This document shows positions 14,389 through 21,537 of a stretch of DNA of 26,624 bases, piece after piece. The stretch covers positions 1-26,624 of the forward strand of contig CAZQEN010000064.1 of the NCBI GenBank assembly GCA_964591605.1, read 5' to 3'. The stretch is from CAYLLT01 sp964591605 (GTDB lineage Bacteria > Planctomycetota > Phycisphaerae > UBA1845 > PWPN01). Under the pieces are notes generated by a model, which worked only from the letters and a program-made list of their open reading frames with translations, was not told the DNA's origin and did no database searches. The translations under genes and the position numbers were made by a program. Position 1 is the stretch's first letter. Each line of letters opens with the position of its first letter.

Positions 14389-14433
14389 TTGAACGTGCGG
14401 CGGATCACTTTGAAAGTGCGGCGGATTGTACCA
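14389..14433 (-). promoter_or_regulatory. Extended -10 with 21-bp-spaced direct repeat (operator-like)
   Basis: Read on the minus strand, TGGTACAAT (14433-14425) is an extended -10 (TGn plus TACAAT). Overlapping and just downstream of it, a 17-base sequence occurs twice: TTGAACGTGCGGCGGAT at 14389-14405 and TTGAAAGTGCGGCGGAT at 14410-14426 (plus-strand text), 16 of 17 identical and 21 bases apart, two helical turns. Between them is a 13-base palindrome, CACTTTGAAAGTG (14406-14418). The layout suits binding by a regulator to one face of the DNA, close to the transcription start of the isomerase-like gene. Confidence 0.5.
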
Positions 14434-14545
14434 CGCCCTCGCACCCGCGCCACGGCTGCCATTCTGGAGTGCGGTCCCGGTCCGCCGGGACGACACCGCT
14501 TTGGCTCGCGGCGGTGCCGCTTTCCGGCCGCACCACCCGTTCGAT

Positions 14546-14551
14546 TAGAAT
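14546..14551 (+). promoter_or_regulatory. -10-like TAGAAT before the PIG-L gene
   Basis: TAGAAT lies 18 bases before the ATG at 14570, leaving room only for the ribosome site (GGAGGGGAG). No good -35 hexamer is seen. The transcript would have a very short leader. Confidence 0.35.
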
Positions 14552-14569
14552 GATCGGAGGGGAGCACCC

Positions 14570-16531
14570 ATGGCTGACACCGTACGATTCAGGCCCCTCC
14601 GCTGTGCTTGCGGCATGCCCTTGATGCATCTGCTACTGCCGCTGGCACTGTCCGTTCCGCTCCAGGCGGGCGAAGCGCCCACCCTCATCACCATCCGCGT
14701 GACCAACGACGACGACGATCTCTACTCGGATCTGGCCTGCAACATGAACCGCGACGATCACGCCGGTTACACGATCGCCCTGCCCCCCGTCGCCGCCGGC
14801 GCGACCGTTGAGGTGGGGCCGATCGAGGCGAACGTCGATCCCCAGGGCTACACCACCCTTCAGCTCCGCTGGCGGGACCCGGACTTCGGCCAGTACCACT
14901 ATTCCGAGCCGCTGCGGCTCTACACCGTCCAGCAGACCACCGTGTTCGCCTTCCGCATCCCGCCTTCCTCCGGGCGGCGCGTGCTGATCGTCGCTCCGCA
15001 CCCCGATGACGAAACGCTCGGCACCGCCGGCGTCATCTATCACGCCCTCCACGGCGATCACGCCGCTCACGCCTGCGTGCGCGTCGTGGTGATGACCAAC
15101 GGCGACGCCTACACGACGGCCGTCTCGAACTACTACTACGGCGACACGACGCACACACCCACCGCGGCCGACTTTCGCAACTCGGGCCTGGTGCGGCATG
15201 GCGAAACGCTCGAAGCCATGGCCAAACTCGGCCTCACCGATCCCGCCGACGTGCTGCTGCCCAACTACCCCGATCAGGGTCTGAGGCGGCTCTTTACGGA
15301 CAACCGCGCTTTGTCCAGCGCGTGGACGTCCAGTTATACGCAGGTGGACGCCAGGTACGATCCGGACGCCTATCGGCGCGACGCCGCACCCGCCTCATCG
15401 AAGTACGCCGGCGTCAACGTTCACCAGGATCTCGTCGCGATCATCGCGGATCATCGCCCCACGGAGGTCTACGTCACCGACCCGCGCGACACGCACGGCG
15501 ACCACGCCTACACGTACCACTTCCTCGACGAGGCCCTGCGGGCGGCCGGGGCGCTCACCGCAGACCTCTACCGCGTCGTGATCCACGCTCCGCAGCAGTC
15601 GTCCACCTACTGGCCCAACCCGGCGTACGCCGGCGTACGCGAGGACCGCTGCACGCCGACGCTGCCGTTTGAGCCGCCGCTGGGCATGCCCGCTCCGGAT
15701 GCCGTGTTCGACTTCTCGGCCATGAGCCCCGACTCGCCCATGCGCCGCGGCGACGCTGCCAACCGCAAACGCAGCGCGATCGACTCGTACCGCTCACAGA
15801 TCGGCTGGTACCTGAGCGGCGGCGTGCTCGTGCCCAGCACTTCGATCGACGTGCGCGGGTATCTCATCAGCTTCACCAAGTCCAACGAGCTCTTCTGGTC
15901 GCGCGGTTTCGACGGGCCCGACGCCAACGACTGGCCGACCTCGCCCGGTGTACAGGTCTATGACCAGTCCGCCTCCGGCAGCCTGAGCCGCCAGTACGCG
16001 CTCACGCCCATCCAGCAGGATGCCCACGACGTGTGGCGTCTCCCGGTCTCCCAGCCCGGCCGCATGCGCTTCCGCATGGACGCTGCCGGCTCGGACTTGG
16101 GCCTGCGCCTCTATGACCCCGACGGCCGGACGCTCCGGGCGACCTTCGAGCAGGCGGGCCCCAGCGAGCAGTTCGACCACATCTTCCGGACCGCTGGGAC
16201 ATACCATGTGGAGGTGTTCATCCAGGATGCTGGTTCCGGGGGCACCTACCTGCTGCAGGACAAAGTGCTCTCCCCCCCGCCGCCCGGCGACTTCGACTGG
16301 GATTGGGACGTGGACGGCGACGATCTGGCCCTGATGCAGGCGTGCGGGCTGGGCCCGGCCGTTCCCTATGGCGATCCGCCCGTACAGCCGGCATGCACCC
16401 TGGCTGCGGACGCGGGCGGCTTCCTCCCCGCCGACTTCGACCGCGATGCCGACATCGACCAGGACGATCTCGGCGCCTTCCAGCGATGCTACAGCGGCCC
16501 CAACCGCCCCGCCGACCCGTCGTGCCTGTGA
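14570..16531 (+). CDS. Secreted PIG-L family deacetylase with dockerin-like tail
   Basis: The 653-residue protein has a signal peptide (MPLMHLLLPLALSVPLQAGE after a short N-region) and a beta-rich N-domain. A PIG-L/LmbE deacetylase domain starts at about 138, with VLIVAPHPDDETLGTAG (His144, Asp146 and Asp147 expected as zinc site and catalytic base) and DPRDTHGDHAYTYHF (His309, His312). PIG-L enzymes remove N-acetyl groups from amino sugars attached to lipids or glycans. A pre-peptidase-like C-terminal beta domain follows (about 480-565), then a tail with two EF-hand-like loops, DFDWDWDVDGDD and DFDRDADIDQDD, and Cys-bearing helices. In both loops the usual Gly at position 6 is replaced (Trp, Ala), so calcium binding may be weak. 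The start has GGAGGGGAGC upstream. The SGNH esterase gene follows after 92 bases. Confidence 0.87.
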   Translation: MADTVRFRPLRCACGMPLMHLLLPLALSVPLQAGEAPTLITIRVTNDDDDLYSDLACNMNRDDHAGYTIALPPVAAGATVEVGPIEANVDPQGYTTLQLRWRDPDFGQYHYSEPLRLYTVQQTTVFAFRIPPSSGRRVLIVAPHPDDETLGTAGVIYHALHGDHAAHACVRVVVMTNGDAYTTAVSNYYYGDTTHTPTAADFRNSGLVRHGETLEAMAKLGLTDPADVLLPNYPDQGLRRLFTDNRALSSAWTSSYTQVDARYDPDAYRRDAAPASSKYAGVNVHQDLVAIIADHRPTEVYVTDPRDTHGDHAYTYHFLDEALRAAGALTADLYRVVIHAPQQSSTYWPNPAYAGVREDRCTPTLPFEPPLGMPAPDAVFDFSAMSPDSPMRRGDAANRKRSAIDSYRSQIGWYLSGGVLVPSTSIDVRGYLISFTKSNELFWSRGFDGPDANDWPTSPGVQVYDQSASGSLSRQYALTPIQQDAHDVWRLPVSQPGRMRFRMDAAGSDLGLRLYDPDGRTLRATFEQAGPSEQFDHIFRTAGTYHVEVFIQDAGSGGTYLLQDKVLSPPPPGDFDWDWDVDGDDLALMQACGLGPAVPYGDPPVQPACTLAADAGGFLPADFDRDADIDQDDLGAFQRCYSGPNRPADPSCL

Positions 16532-16623
16532 GCGAATGGCACGCCCGCCGGACAGCTCTGGCGTGGAGCCGGCCATCCTGTACGATACTCCCCTGGTCAT
16601 CCCGTCATTTGAGGAGATACACG

Positions 16624-17376
16624 ATGCGCACGCGGCACTTCTGGCTCTCTACCCTGTTCCTGCTCGCTGTTCTTCCGCCGGTCTGGTCCGATGACCGGAC
16701 GCCGCCCGCCCCGACCGCCGCGCCGGTCAAGGTGAACACCGCGACGGTGCCCGTCCCGCGTGAGGGAGACTGGATGAAGCGGCACGAGTCCATGAACGCC
16801 CGCGTCAAGCAGGGTAATGTCGATCTGATCTTCATCGGGGACTCGATCACCCAGGGCTGGGAAGGCGCCGGCAAGGAGGTCTGGGAGAAGTACTACGCGA
16901 AGCGCAACGCCGTGAATCTGGGCATCGGCGGCGACCGCACGCAGCACGTGCTCTGGCGGCTCGACCACGGCAACATCGAGAACATCAAACCCAAAGCCGC
17001 GGTCATCATGATCGGCACCAACAACTCGAATTACGAAGACAACACGGTGGCCGAGATCGCCGAAGGCGTCACCGCGATTGTCCACAAGCTGCGGCAGACC
17101 CTGCCTGACACAAAGATCATGCTCCTGGCAATCTTCCCCCGCGGCGAGCGGCCCAATCCCCAGCGGGGCAAGATCCTGGAGGTCAACCAGATCCTCAACC
17201 GCCTGCACGACGGCGAGCACGTCTGGTTCGTCGACTTCGGCTACAAGTTCGTGGACGACAGCGGCGTGATCCCCAAGTCGCTCATGCCCGATTCGCTGCA
17301 TCTGAGTCCGGAGGGGTACGAGATCTGGGCCAGGGCCATCGAACCCAAGCTGGTCAAGCTGCTGGGTGAAAAGTAA
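16624..17376 (+). CDS. Secreted SGNH/GDSL hydrolase, PAF-acetylhydrolase-like
   Basis: The 250-residue protein has a signal peptide (MRTRHFWLSTLFLLAVLPPV, cleavage near WSD). The SGNH blocks are complete: block I FIGDSITQGW (nucleophile Ser74), block II NLGIGGDRTQHVLWRL (oxyanion Gly), block III MIGTNNSN (oxyanion Asn), and block V MPDSLHLSPEGY (Asp223 and His226 of the triad). The arrangement, including GDRTQ, is that of the PAF-acetylhydrolase beta/gamma type. It would remove acetyl or short acyl groups from a lipid or glycan, which fits with the PIG-L deacetylase just upstream. The ATG at 16624 has AGGAG about 9 bases before. The longer frame starting at 16303 overlaps the PIG-L gene and is not used. 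The stop is only 7 bases from the convergent zinc-ribbon gene. Confidence 0.9.
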   Translation: MRTRHFWLSTLFLLAVLPPVWSDDRTPPAPTAAPVKVNTATVPVPREGDWMKRHESMNARVKQGNVDLIFIGDSITQGWEGAGKEVWEKYYAKRNAVNLGIGGDRTQHVLWRLDHGNIENIKPKAAVIMIGTNNSNYEDNTVAEIAEGVTAIVHKLRQTLPDTKIMLLAIFPRGERPNPQRGKILEVNQILNRLHDGEHVWFVDFGYKFVDDSGVIPKSLMPDSLHLSPEGYEIWARAIEPKLVKLLGEK

Positions 17377-17383
17377 TCGGCGA

Positions 17384-18049
17384 TCACGTCTGGAACCGCA
17401 CGATCTCGAGGGGAACCACCGCCCAGACGATCTGGGCGGCCGCTTTGGCCGCCAGGCATGCGAGGATCAGTCGCGCGGGTTGCGGCGGCTGCTTCCATTG
17501 ACGCAGCCGCCGGCGCACCACCCACCACTGCACCACCAGCGCCTCGACGCTCGTCAGCGCAAACACGGCTGTGAAGCCGGCAGGCCATGGTGTGTTCGCG
17601 GCCGCCAGAACCGGGAACGCGAGTGCCCAGCCGGACAGATTCAACGTGACGGAACAGAGCCCGTACCCGATCAGGACTCCCTCCCACCACGCCCGAAAGA
17701 GCCGCCAGGTCACATCTCGCAGGACCCAACCGGCCAGAATGATTTCACAGAGGGCCTGGACGCCCGCAACCGCGAAGAATGCCACGATCGGGAGGAGAAT
17801 CAGAAGGAGCGGCCACATCGTGAAGGCCAACATGCCGCCCAGCAGAATGGCCCATGCCGCCACCGATACAGCCGTGAACCCCGTCTGCGGCGGCGGCAGG
17901 CCGACCCGCAGAGGGTCAAAGTATCCGCCGCACTCGGGGCACCGGGGCACGGTCAGGCCCCGCAGGTTGTAACCGCATTCCGGACAGAGCACATCCCGGT
18001 CGAGCCCCGGCAGGACCGTATCGCCGCCATGTTCCGGCCGCGTATTCAT
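17384..18049 (-). CDS. Zinc-ribbon polytopic membrane protein
   Basis: This 221-residue protein has an N-terminal cytoplasmic zinc ribbon, C22-PE-C25-GYNLRGLTVPR-C37-PE-C40, a form frequent in planctomycete membrane proteins. Four to five hydrophobic segments follow (for example AVSVAAWAILLGGMLAF, PLLLILLPIVAFFAVAG, FPVLAAANTPWPAGF and FALTSVEALVVQWWVV). No enzyme motif is visible and I cannot assign a function. GGGAG lies 6 bases before the ATG at 18049; the frame continues upstream to 18175 but has no second ribosome site. It is convergent with the SGNH gene, and no terminator structure is apparent in the 7-base gap. Confidence 0.8.
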   Translation of the reverse strand: MNTRPEHGGDTVLPGLDRDVLCPECGYNLRGLTVPRCPECGGYFDPLRVGLPPPQTGFTAVSVAAWAILLGGMLAFTMWPLLLILLPIVAFFAVAGVQALCEIILAGWVLRDVTWRLFRAWWEGVLIGYGLCSVTLNLSGWALAFPVLAAANTPWPAGFTAVFALTSVEALVVQWWVVRRRLRQWKQPPQPARLILACLAAKAAAQIVWAVVPLEIVRFQT

Positions 18050-18293
18050 GGAAGCTCCCTGCACGAGACGGACACCGCACCCGACGCTGTTTTCGTCGCC
18101 GCAGCCCAGGAAACGTTGCCCGCCCGCAACACTCCCGTACAGCCCCTGTGAGCCCCCCACGCCGCTCAGATTCACCCGTTTCGCCGGGCAGACGCTCCCG
18201 CGGGTCCGTGACTACGATTTTTTAGGAACCTGCCTGCGTGCCGGATCCTGCTGCGGCAACTGCCAGTCAGACCGGCACGAGGGAGCGTCGAGC

Positions 18294-18647
18294 ATGTGGC
18301 GGGCCGGATGGATCATGGGTGTCGGCTTCACGCTGATCGCGGGGTGCAGTCATTGCCACGACTGTCCGGCCCGCCATCAGGCCTTCGGACCCGACCGGGC
18401 CGGCTCCTACCGTACGCCCGCCCCCATGCAACTGAGCTCGTCGCTGCTGTTCAACCCCGGCCCGTCTGCCTACGCGCCCGACAGCTTTGCCTATCGCAGT
18501 GACTGGCCGTCGACCCAGAGCTACTACCAGGACGGGCAGTTCATCTTCTTCCGCGAGCGCTTCTATGACGTCCAGGGACTCAACCTGAACCCGAACTATA
18601 CCTACCGGCGGTTCGAGACCTATCGCTCCGGATTCGGCTATCGCTGA
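18294..18647 (+). CDS. Small Tyr/Phe-rich lipoprotein of unknown function
   Basis: The protein has 117 residues starting at the ATG at 18294 (GAGGGAG about 7 bases upstream). The N-terminus MWRAGWIMGVGFTLIAGC is a lipoprotein signal, with lipidation at Cys18 followed by SHCHDC, an extra Cys/His cluster. The remainder has no domain I know and is rich in Tyr, Phe, Ser and Arg, ending NYTYRRFETYRSGFGYR. That tail recalls short surface or outer-membrane-associated lipoproteins. The frame extends upstream to 18048 but those residues are unlikely to be used. Confidence 0.68.
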   Translation: MWRAGWIMGVGFTLIAGCSHCHDCPARHQAFGPDRAGSYRTPAPMQLSSSLLFNPGPSAYAPDSFAYRSDWPSTQSYYQDGQFIFFRERFYDVQGLNLNPNYTYRRFETYRSGFGYR

Positions 18648-18954
18648 GCCGCACCCGGGCGCGCCAGCCCGGGCGGCGAAACGCAGCACAAATCCTGTTC
18701 CACGTACGGCGCATTCACCGATGAATCCAGGGTGGTCTTCCTGCGCGCCGCCCGGCCGGCGGGAGAGTGCCCGACACCGGGTGAAAGCCGCTTGATTGTG
18801 CGGCGCTTTCGGCTATAGTTGAGACGGATTTCAGGCGAACAGGCTGGTTTCTGGAGGCGCACAGAAGACCCACCGGCTCGCCCGCACGGATGTGGATCCG
18901 GCTGCACGGCAATTCCGCATTGAGCTGTCTTAAAGCTGCAGAAGGAATGAAACC
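18648..18954. other. Intergenic region with promoter and hairpin
   Basis: This 307-base stretch holds a GC-rich hairpin just after the lipoprotein stop (CCCGGGC-GCGCCA-GCCCGGG, 18654-18673), possibly a terminator without a T run. It also holds the LysM gene promoter (18792-18819), which leaves a leader of about 130 bases. I see no gene in it. Confidence 0.55.
18792..18819 (+). promoter_or_regulatory. Sigma70-type promoter of the LysM gene
   Basis: TTGATT (18792-18797, 4 of 6) and TATAGT (18814-18819, 5 of 6) are separated by 16 bases. The transcript would start near 18826, leaving a 5' leader of about 130 bases before the ATG at 18955. Confidence 0.55.
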
Positions 18955-19944
18955 ATGGCACTGGGGATGAAACTCGGCATCGGCGCAGCGATCGTGGCAA
19001 TCGGCGGGGCCGGCCTGTGGGGCTGGCAGCACGCAAGGAAGACGGAGCAGAAACCTGACGCGCAGGCCGTCACACCGGTCGCCGCCAACGACTCGGCGGC
19101 ACCGGCCATCACGCCCGCTCCGGAGCCGATCCGCACCGAACCCCCGCCCACGCCCACAGCCGACGAGCCGCGTCCGGCCGGCGGACCGGGCGACAACACC
19201 GGCACGCTGGCATCACCGCTCCCGCCGCTCGGCGTGACGGAGGCAAGCGAGCGTTCGTTCCGCGCCAAGCCCGATGCCCCGGTAGAGCATGCGGCGCCGC
19301 TGGAGGGGTCGACGGCGGTCACCACTCCGCTCCCCGCGACCGACGCTCCCCCGACCCTCACCGAGCCACCGCGCCCCGCGCCGGCGCCCGCCGTCACGGC
19401 CGACGCGCCCGCTCCGGCATCACCCAGGTCCGAGTCCATCACCAGCACCGCCGCGGACAAACCCGCGGCCTCCCAGCCCGCGGTCGCCAAAATGACGCAG
19501 CACGTCATTCAGGCCGGCGAAACCTACACCTCGCTGGCCGAGAAGTACCTGGGTCACGCCAAGTACGCCAACCTGATCGCCAAGGCCAACCCCGGCAAAG
19601 ACCCCCGCAAGCTCTTCGTCGGCGCCAAGATCAACATCCCGGCCGCACCCAAGGAAGCGTCCACGACGAAACCTGAGACCAAAGACGCGGCCGCCGCCAC
19701 CTCCGCCAGGCTGGTGCGCGTGCCTGCGGAACCCGCTCCGCCCATTCCGCCGGACCGCGCCTACACCGTCAGGCCAGGCGAGAGCTGGAACGATCTGGCC
19801 CAGCGGTTCCTGGGCAATCGCAATCGCTGGCCTGAGTTGTTCGAGCTGAACAAGGATCGCGTGCCCGCGAACCCCGGGGCGCTGCGGTCCGGCACCGTCA
19901 TCGAGGTGCCTCCGGGCGTCAAGCTGACGACGCAGCCGTCCTGA
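18955..19944 (+). CDS. Membrane-anchored protein with two LysM domains
   Basis: The 329-residue protein has one N-terminal membrane helix (LGIGAAIVAIGGAGLWGW, about 7-24) that anchors it with the rest outside. A long low-complexity Pro/Ala/Thr linker runs from about 30 to 180. Two LysM domains follow: VIQAGETYTSLAEKYLG (from about 184) and YTVRPGESWNDLAQRFLG (from about 270), each ending with an IxIP or VIEVP-type strand. LysM domains bind N-acetylglucosamine-containing glycans such as peptidoglycan, so a cell-wall-anchoring or scaffold role is likely. No catalytic domain is present. AAGGA is about 8 bases before the ATG. The Pro-rich linker likely reaches across the periplasm. Confidence 0.88.
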   Translation: MALGMKLGIGAAIVAIGGAGLWGWQHARKTEQKPDAQAVTPVAANDSAAPAITPAPEPIRTEPPPTPTADEPRPAGGPGDNTGTLASPLPPLGVTEASERSFRAKPDAPVEHAAPLEGSTAVTTPLPATDAPPTLTEPPRPAPAPAVTADAPAPASPRSESITSTAADKPAASQPAVAKMTQHVIQAGETYTSLAEKYLGHAKYANLIAKANPGKDPRKLFVGAKINIPAAPKEASTTKPETKDAAAATSARLVRVPAEPAPPIPPDRAYTVRPGESWNDLAQRFLGNRNRWPELFELNKDRVPANPGALRSGTVIEVPPGVKLTTQPS

Positions 19945-20163
19945 CCGCCCCCGCCATCCGCGATCTCCGGCCTGCACCCGCTCGACACCATGCGGCGCTG
20001 GCCTACGCCCGAAATGCCGTGCGCCAGCCGCCCCGGCCCCGTCCTGACCCGGCACCCTCTTCAGTTTTTCAAAAGTTCTGAAACCACTCGCTCGCCCTTG
20101 GCCGGGCCAGTATCATCCCGTAGCCGATCCCTGGTTTCGGGGCTAACAAGAGCGGGAGCATCC

Positions 20164-21132
20164 ATGCCGGCGCTGGCCAATCTGTACGAACCCATCACCG
20201 CGGATCTCGAGCAGGTCTGCCGGATCTTCGATGAGGAGCTGCTCAGCGATCTCCCTATTGTCAACGAGTTATGCGCCCATGTCCGCCAATACCGGGGCAA
20301 GATGCTCCGCCCTGCGTTGTTGCTGCTCTCCGGTCGGGCCTGCGGACGCGTGACCCCGGATCATCTGACGCTGGCCGCCGTCGTCGAGATGGTGCACATG
20401 GCCACACTTGTCCATGACGATGTCCTCGACGAGGCGAATATCCGTCGCCGCGTGCCGACCGTGAACCGGATGGAAGGAAACGAGACGGCCATCCTCCTGG
20501 GCGACTACCTCATCAGCCACGCGTTTCACCTGTGCAGCTCGCTCGACTCGCAGGAGGCCTCGCGGCTCATCGGCTCGGCCACCAACACCGTCTGCGAGGG
20601 TGAGTTGCAGCAGGTGTTTCATCGCGGGGACGATCAGCTCTCCCTCGAGCAGTATCTCCAGATCGTCACCCGCAAGACGGCCGCCCTCACCGCCGTGTGC
20701 TGCCGGCTGGGGGCGCGATGGGCCGGGGCCCCCGAGCCCGTCGTGCATGCCCTCGAAAAGTATGGGCTCCACGTCGGGATCGCCTTCCAGATCACCGACG
20801 ACGTGCTGGACATCGTCGGAAGTGAAGCCCAGATGGGAAAGACGCTCGGCCGCGACCTCGAAAAACGAAAACTCACCCTGCCCCTCATCCATGGCATGAC
20901 CCAGGCCCCGCCGGACCTGCGGCGCAGGATCCGCATGCTCTGGCAGGGGCCGGTGGACCCCGCCAGGCTGCGTGCTTATCTCGAGGAAGCGGGCAGCATC
21001 GCCTACACGCTGGACCGGGCCCGGCATTACGTCCACACCGCGCTGCGCGCCCTGGATTCCATCCCCAGAGGCGGCGAGGCACGCGACATTCTCGCCCGCA
21101 TGGCCCAGATGATCCTTGAGCGTGATCAGTGA
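20164..21132 (+). CDS. Trans-polyprenyl diphosphate synthase (IspB/octaprenyl type)
   Basis: The 322-residue soluble enzyme condenses isopentenyl diphosphate onto an allylic primer to make long-chain all-trans prenyl diphosphates for quinone side chains. Key motifs are complete: YRGKMLRPALLLLSG, the first Asp-rich motif D85-D86-VL-D89 followed by EANIRRR, NRMEGNETAILLGDYLISHA, and the second Asp-rich motif D212-D213-VL-D216, followed by GKTLGRDLEKRKLTLPLIH. The length is normal. The ATG at 20164 has GGGAGC about 5 bases before, and frames upstream from 19990 are rejected. Chain length cannot be told by eye. Its stop codon lies in a hairpin (21124-21145). Confidence 0.93.
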   Translation: MPALANLYEPITADLEQVCRIFDEELLSDLPIVNELCAHVRQYRGKMLRPALLLLSGRACGRVTPDHLTLAAVVEMVHMATLVHDDVLDEANIRRRVPTVNRMEGNETAILLGDYLISHAFHLCSSLDSQEASRLIGSATNTVCEGELQQVFHRGDDQLSLEQYLQIVTRKTAALTAVCCRLGARWAGAPEPVVHALEKYGLHVGIAFQITDDVLDIVGSEAQMGKTLGRDLEKRKLTLPLIHGMTQAPPDLRRRIRMLWQGPVDPARLRAYLEEAGSIAYTLDRARHYVHTALRALDSIPRGGEARDILARMAQMILERDQ

Positions 21133-21145
21133 GGCTTCACTGGTC
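21124..21145. terminator. Hairpin overlapping the polyprenyl synthase stop
   Basis: GATCAGTGA (21124-21132) pairs with TCACTGGTC (21137-21145) around the loop GGCT, with one G-U pair in RNA. The gene's TGA stop is part of the stem. No T run follows, so it may affect message decay rather than intrinsic termination. Confidence 0.4.
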
Positions 21146-21537
21146 GGGCCGGCTGCACTTCCAGCAGAGACTCTCAGCACGCTTTGAGTTTCACATTTTT
21201 TGATTGCCTGCCCGAATGGGACGGGGTATCCTAATCTTCGTCAACCTTTCGATAGACGGAGCGGACACCGGGCTGACCGCACGGCCTTTCTTCAGACGAG
21301 CAACTTGATAGGGCTTGGTGCGCGGGAGAACACTGCGTGACCACGGCATGCCATCCATTCCGTTACGACGGCGCGCATCTCCAGAACGCCCAGCCGTCAC
21401 AGGGTGTGTGATTCCCGCTCCCCGGGAAAGCGATGGCCAGGACGGCCGGGCCTCCGGGACGAGCGGCCCAATTGCGCGTGAATACCTGCCCGCACATCGG
21501 GCAGCCAACGGCACTGGCAGCGAGAAGGAGTTCCCCC
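21146..21537. other. Long leader region of the giant Cys-rich gene, no gene
   Basis: This 392-base stretch lies before the ATG at 21538. The frame of the giant gene is open back to 21433 but begins with residues unlike a signal peptide. TTGATT at 21200-21205 and AT-rich text around 21195-21235 could hold a promoter, though no pair at good spacing is seen. Part of it may be an untranslated leader. I see no ORF with a recognisable domain. Confidence 0.5.

Noticed and set aside
21363..21537. Minus-strand stretch with a GCPMCG zinc-ribbon-like text
   Set aside because: It is a short match within a shadow frame that runs into the giant gene; no start or other support exists.
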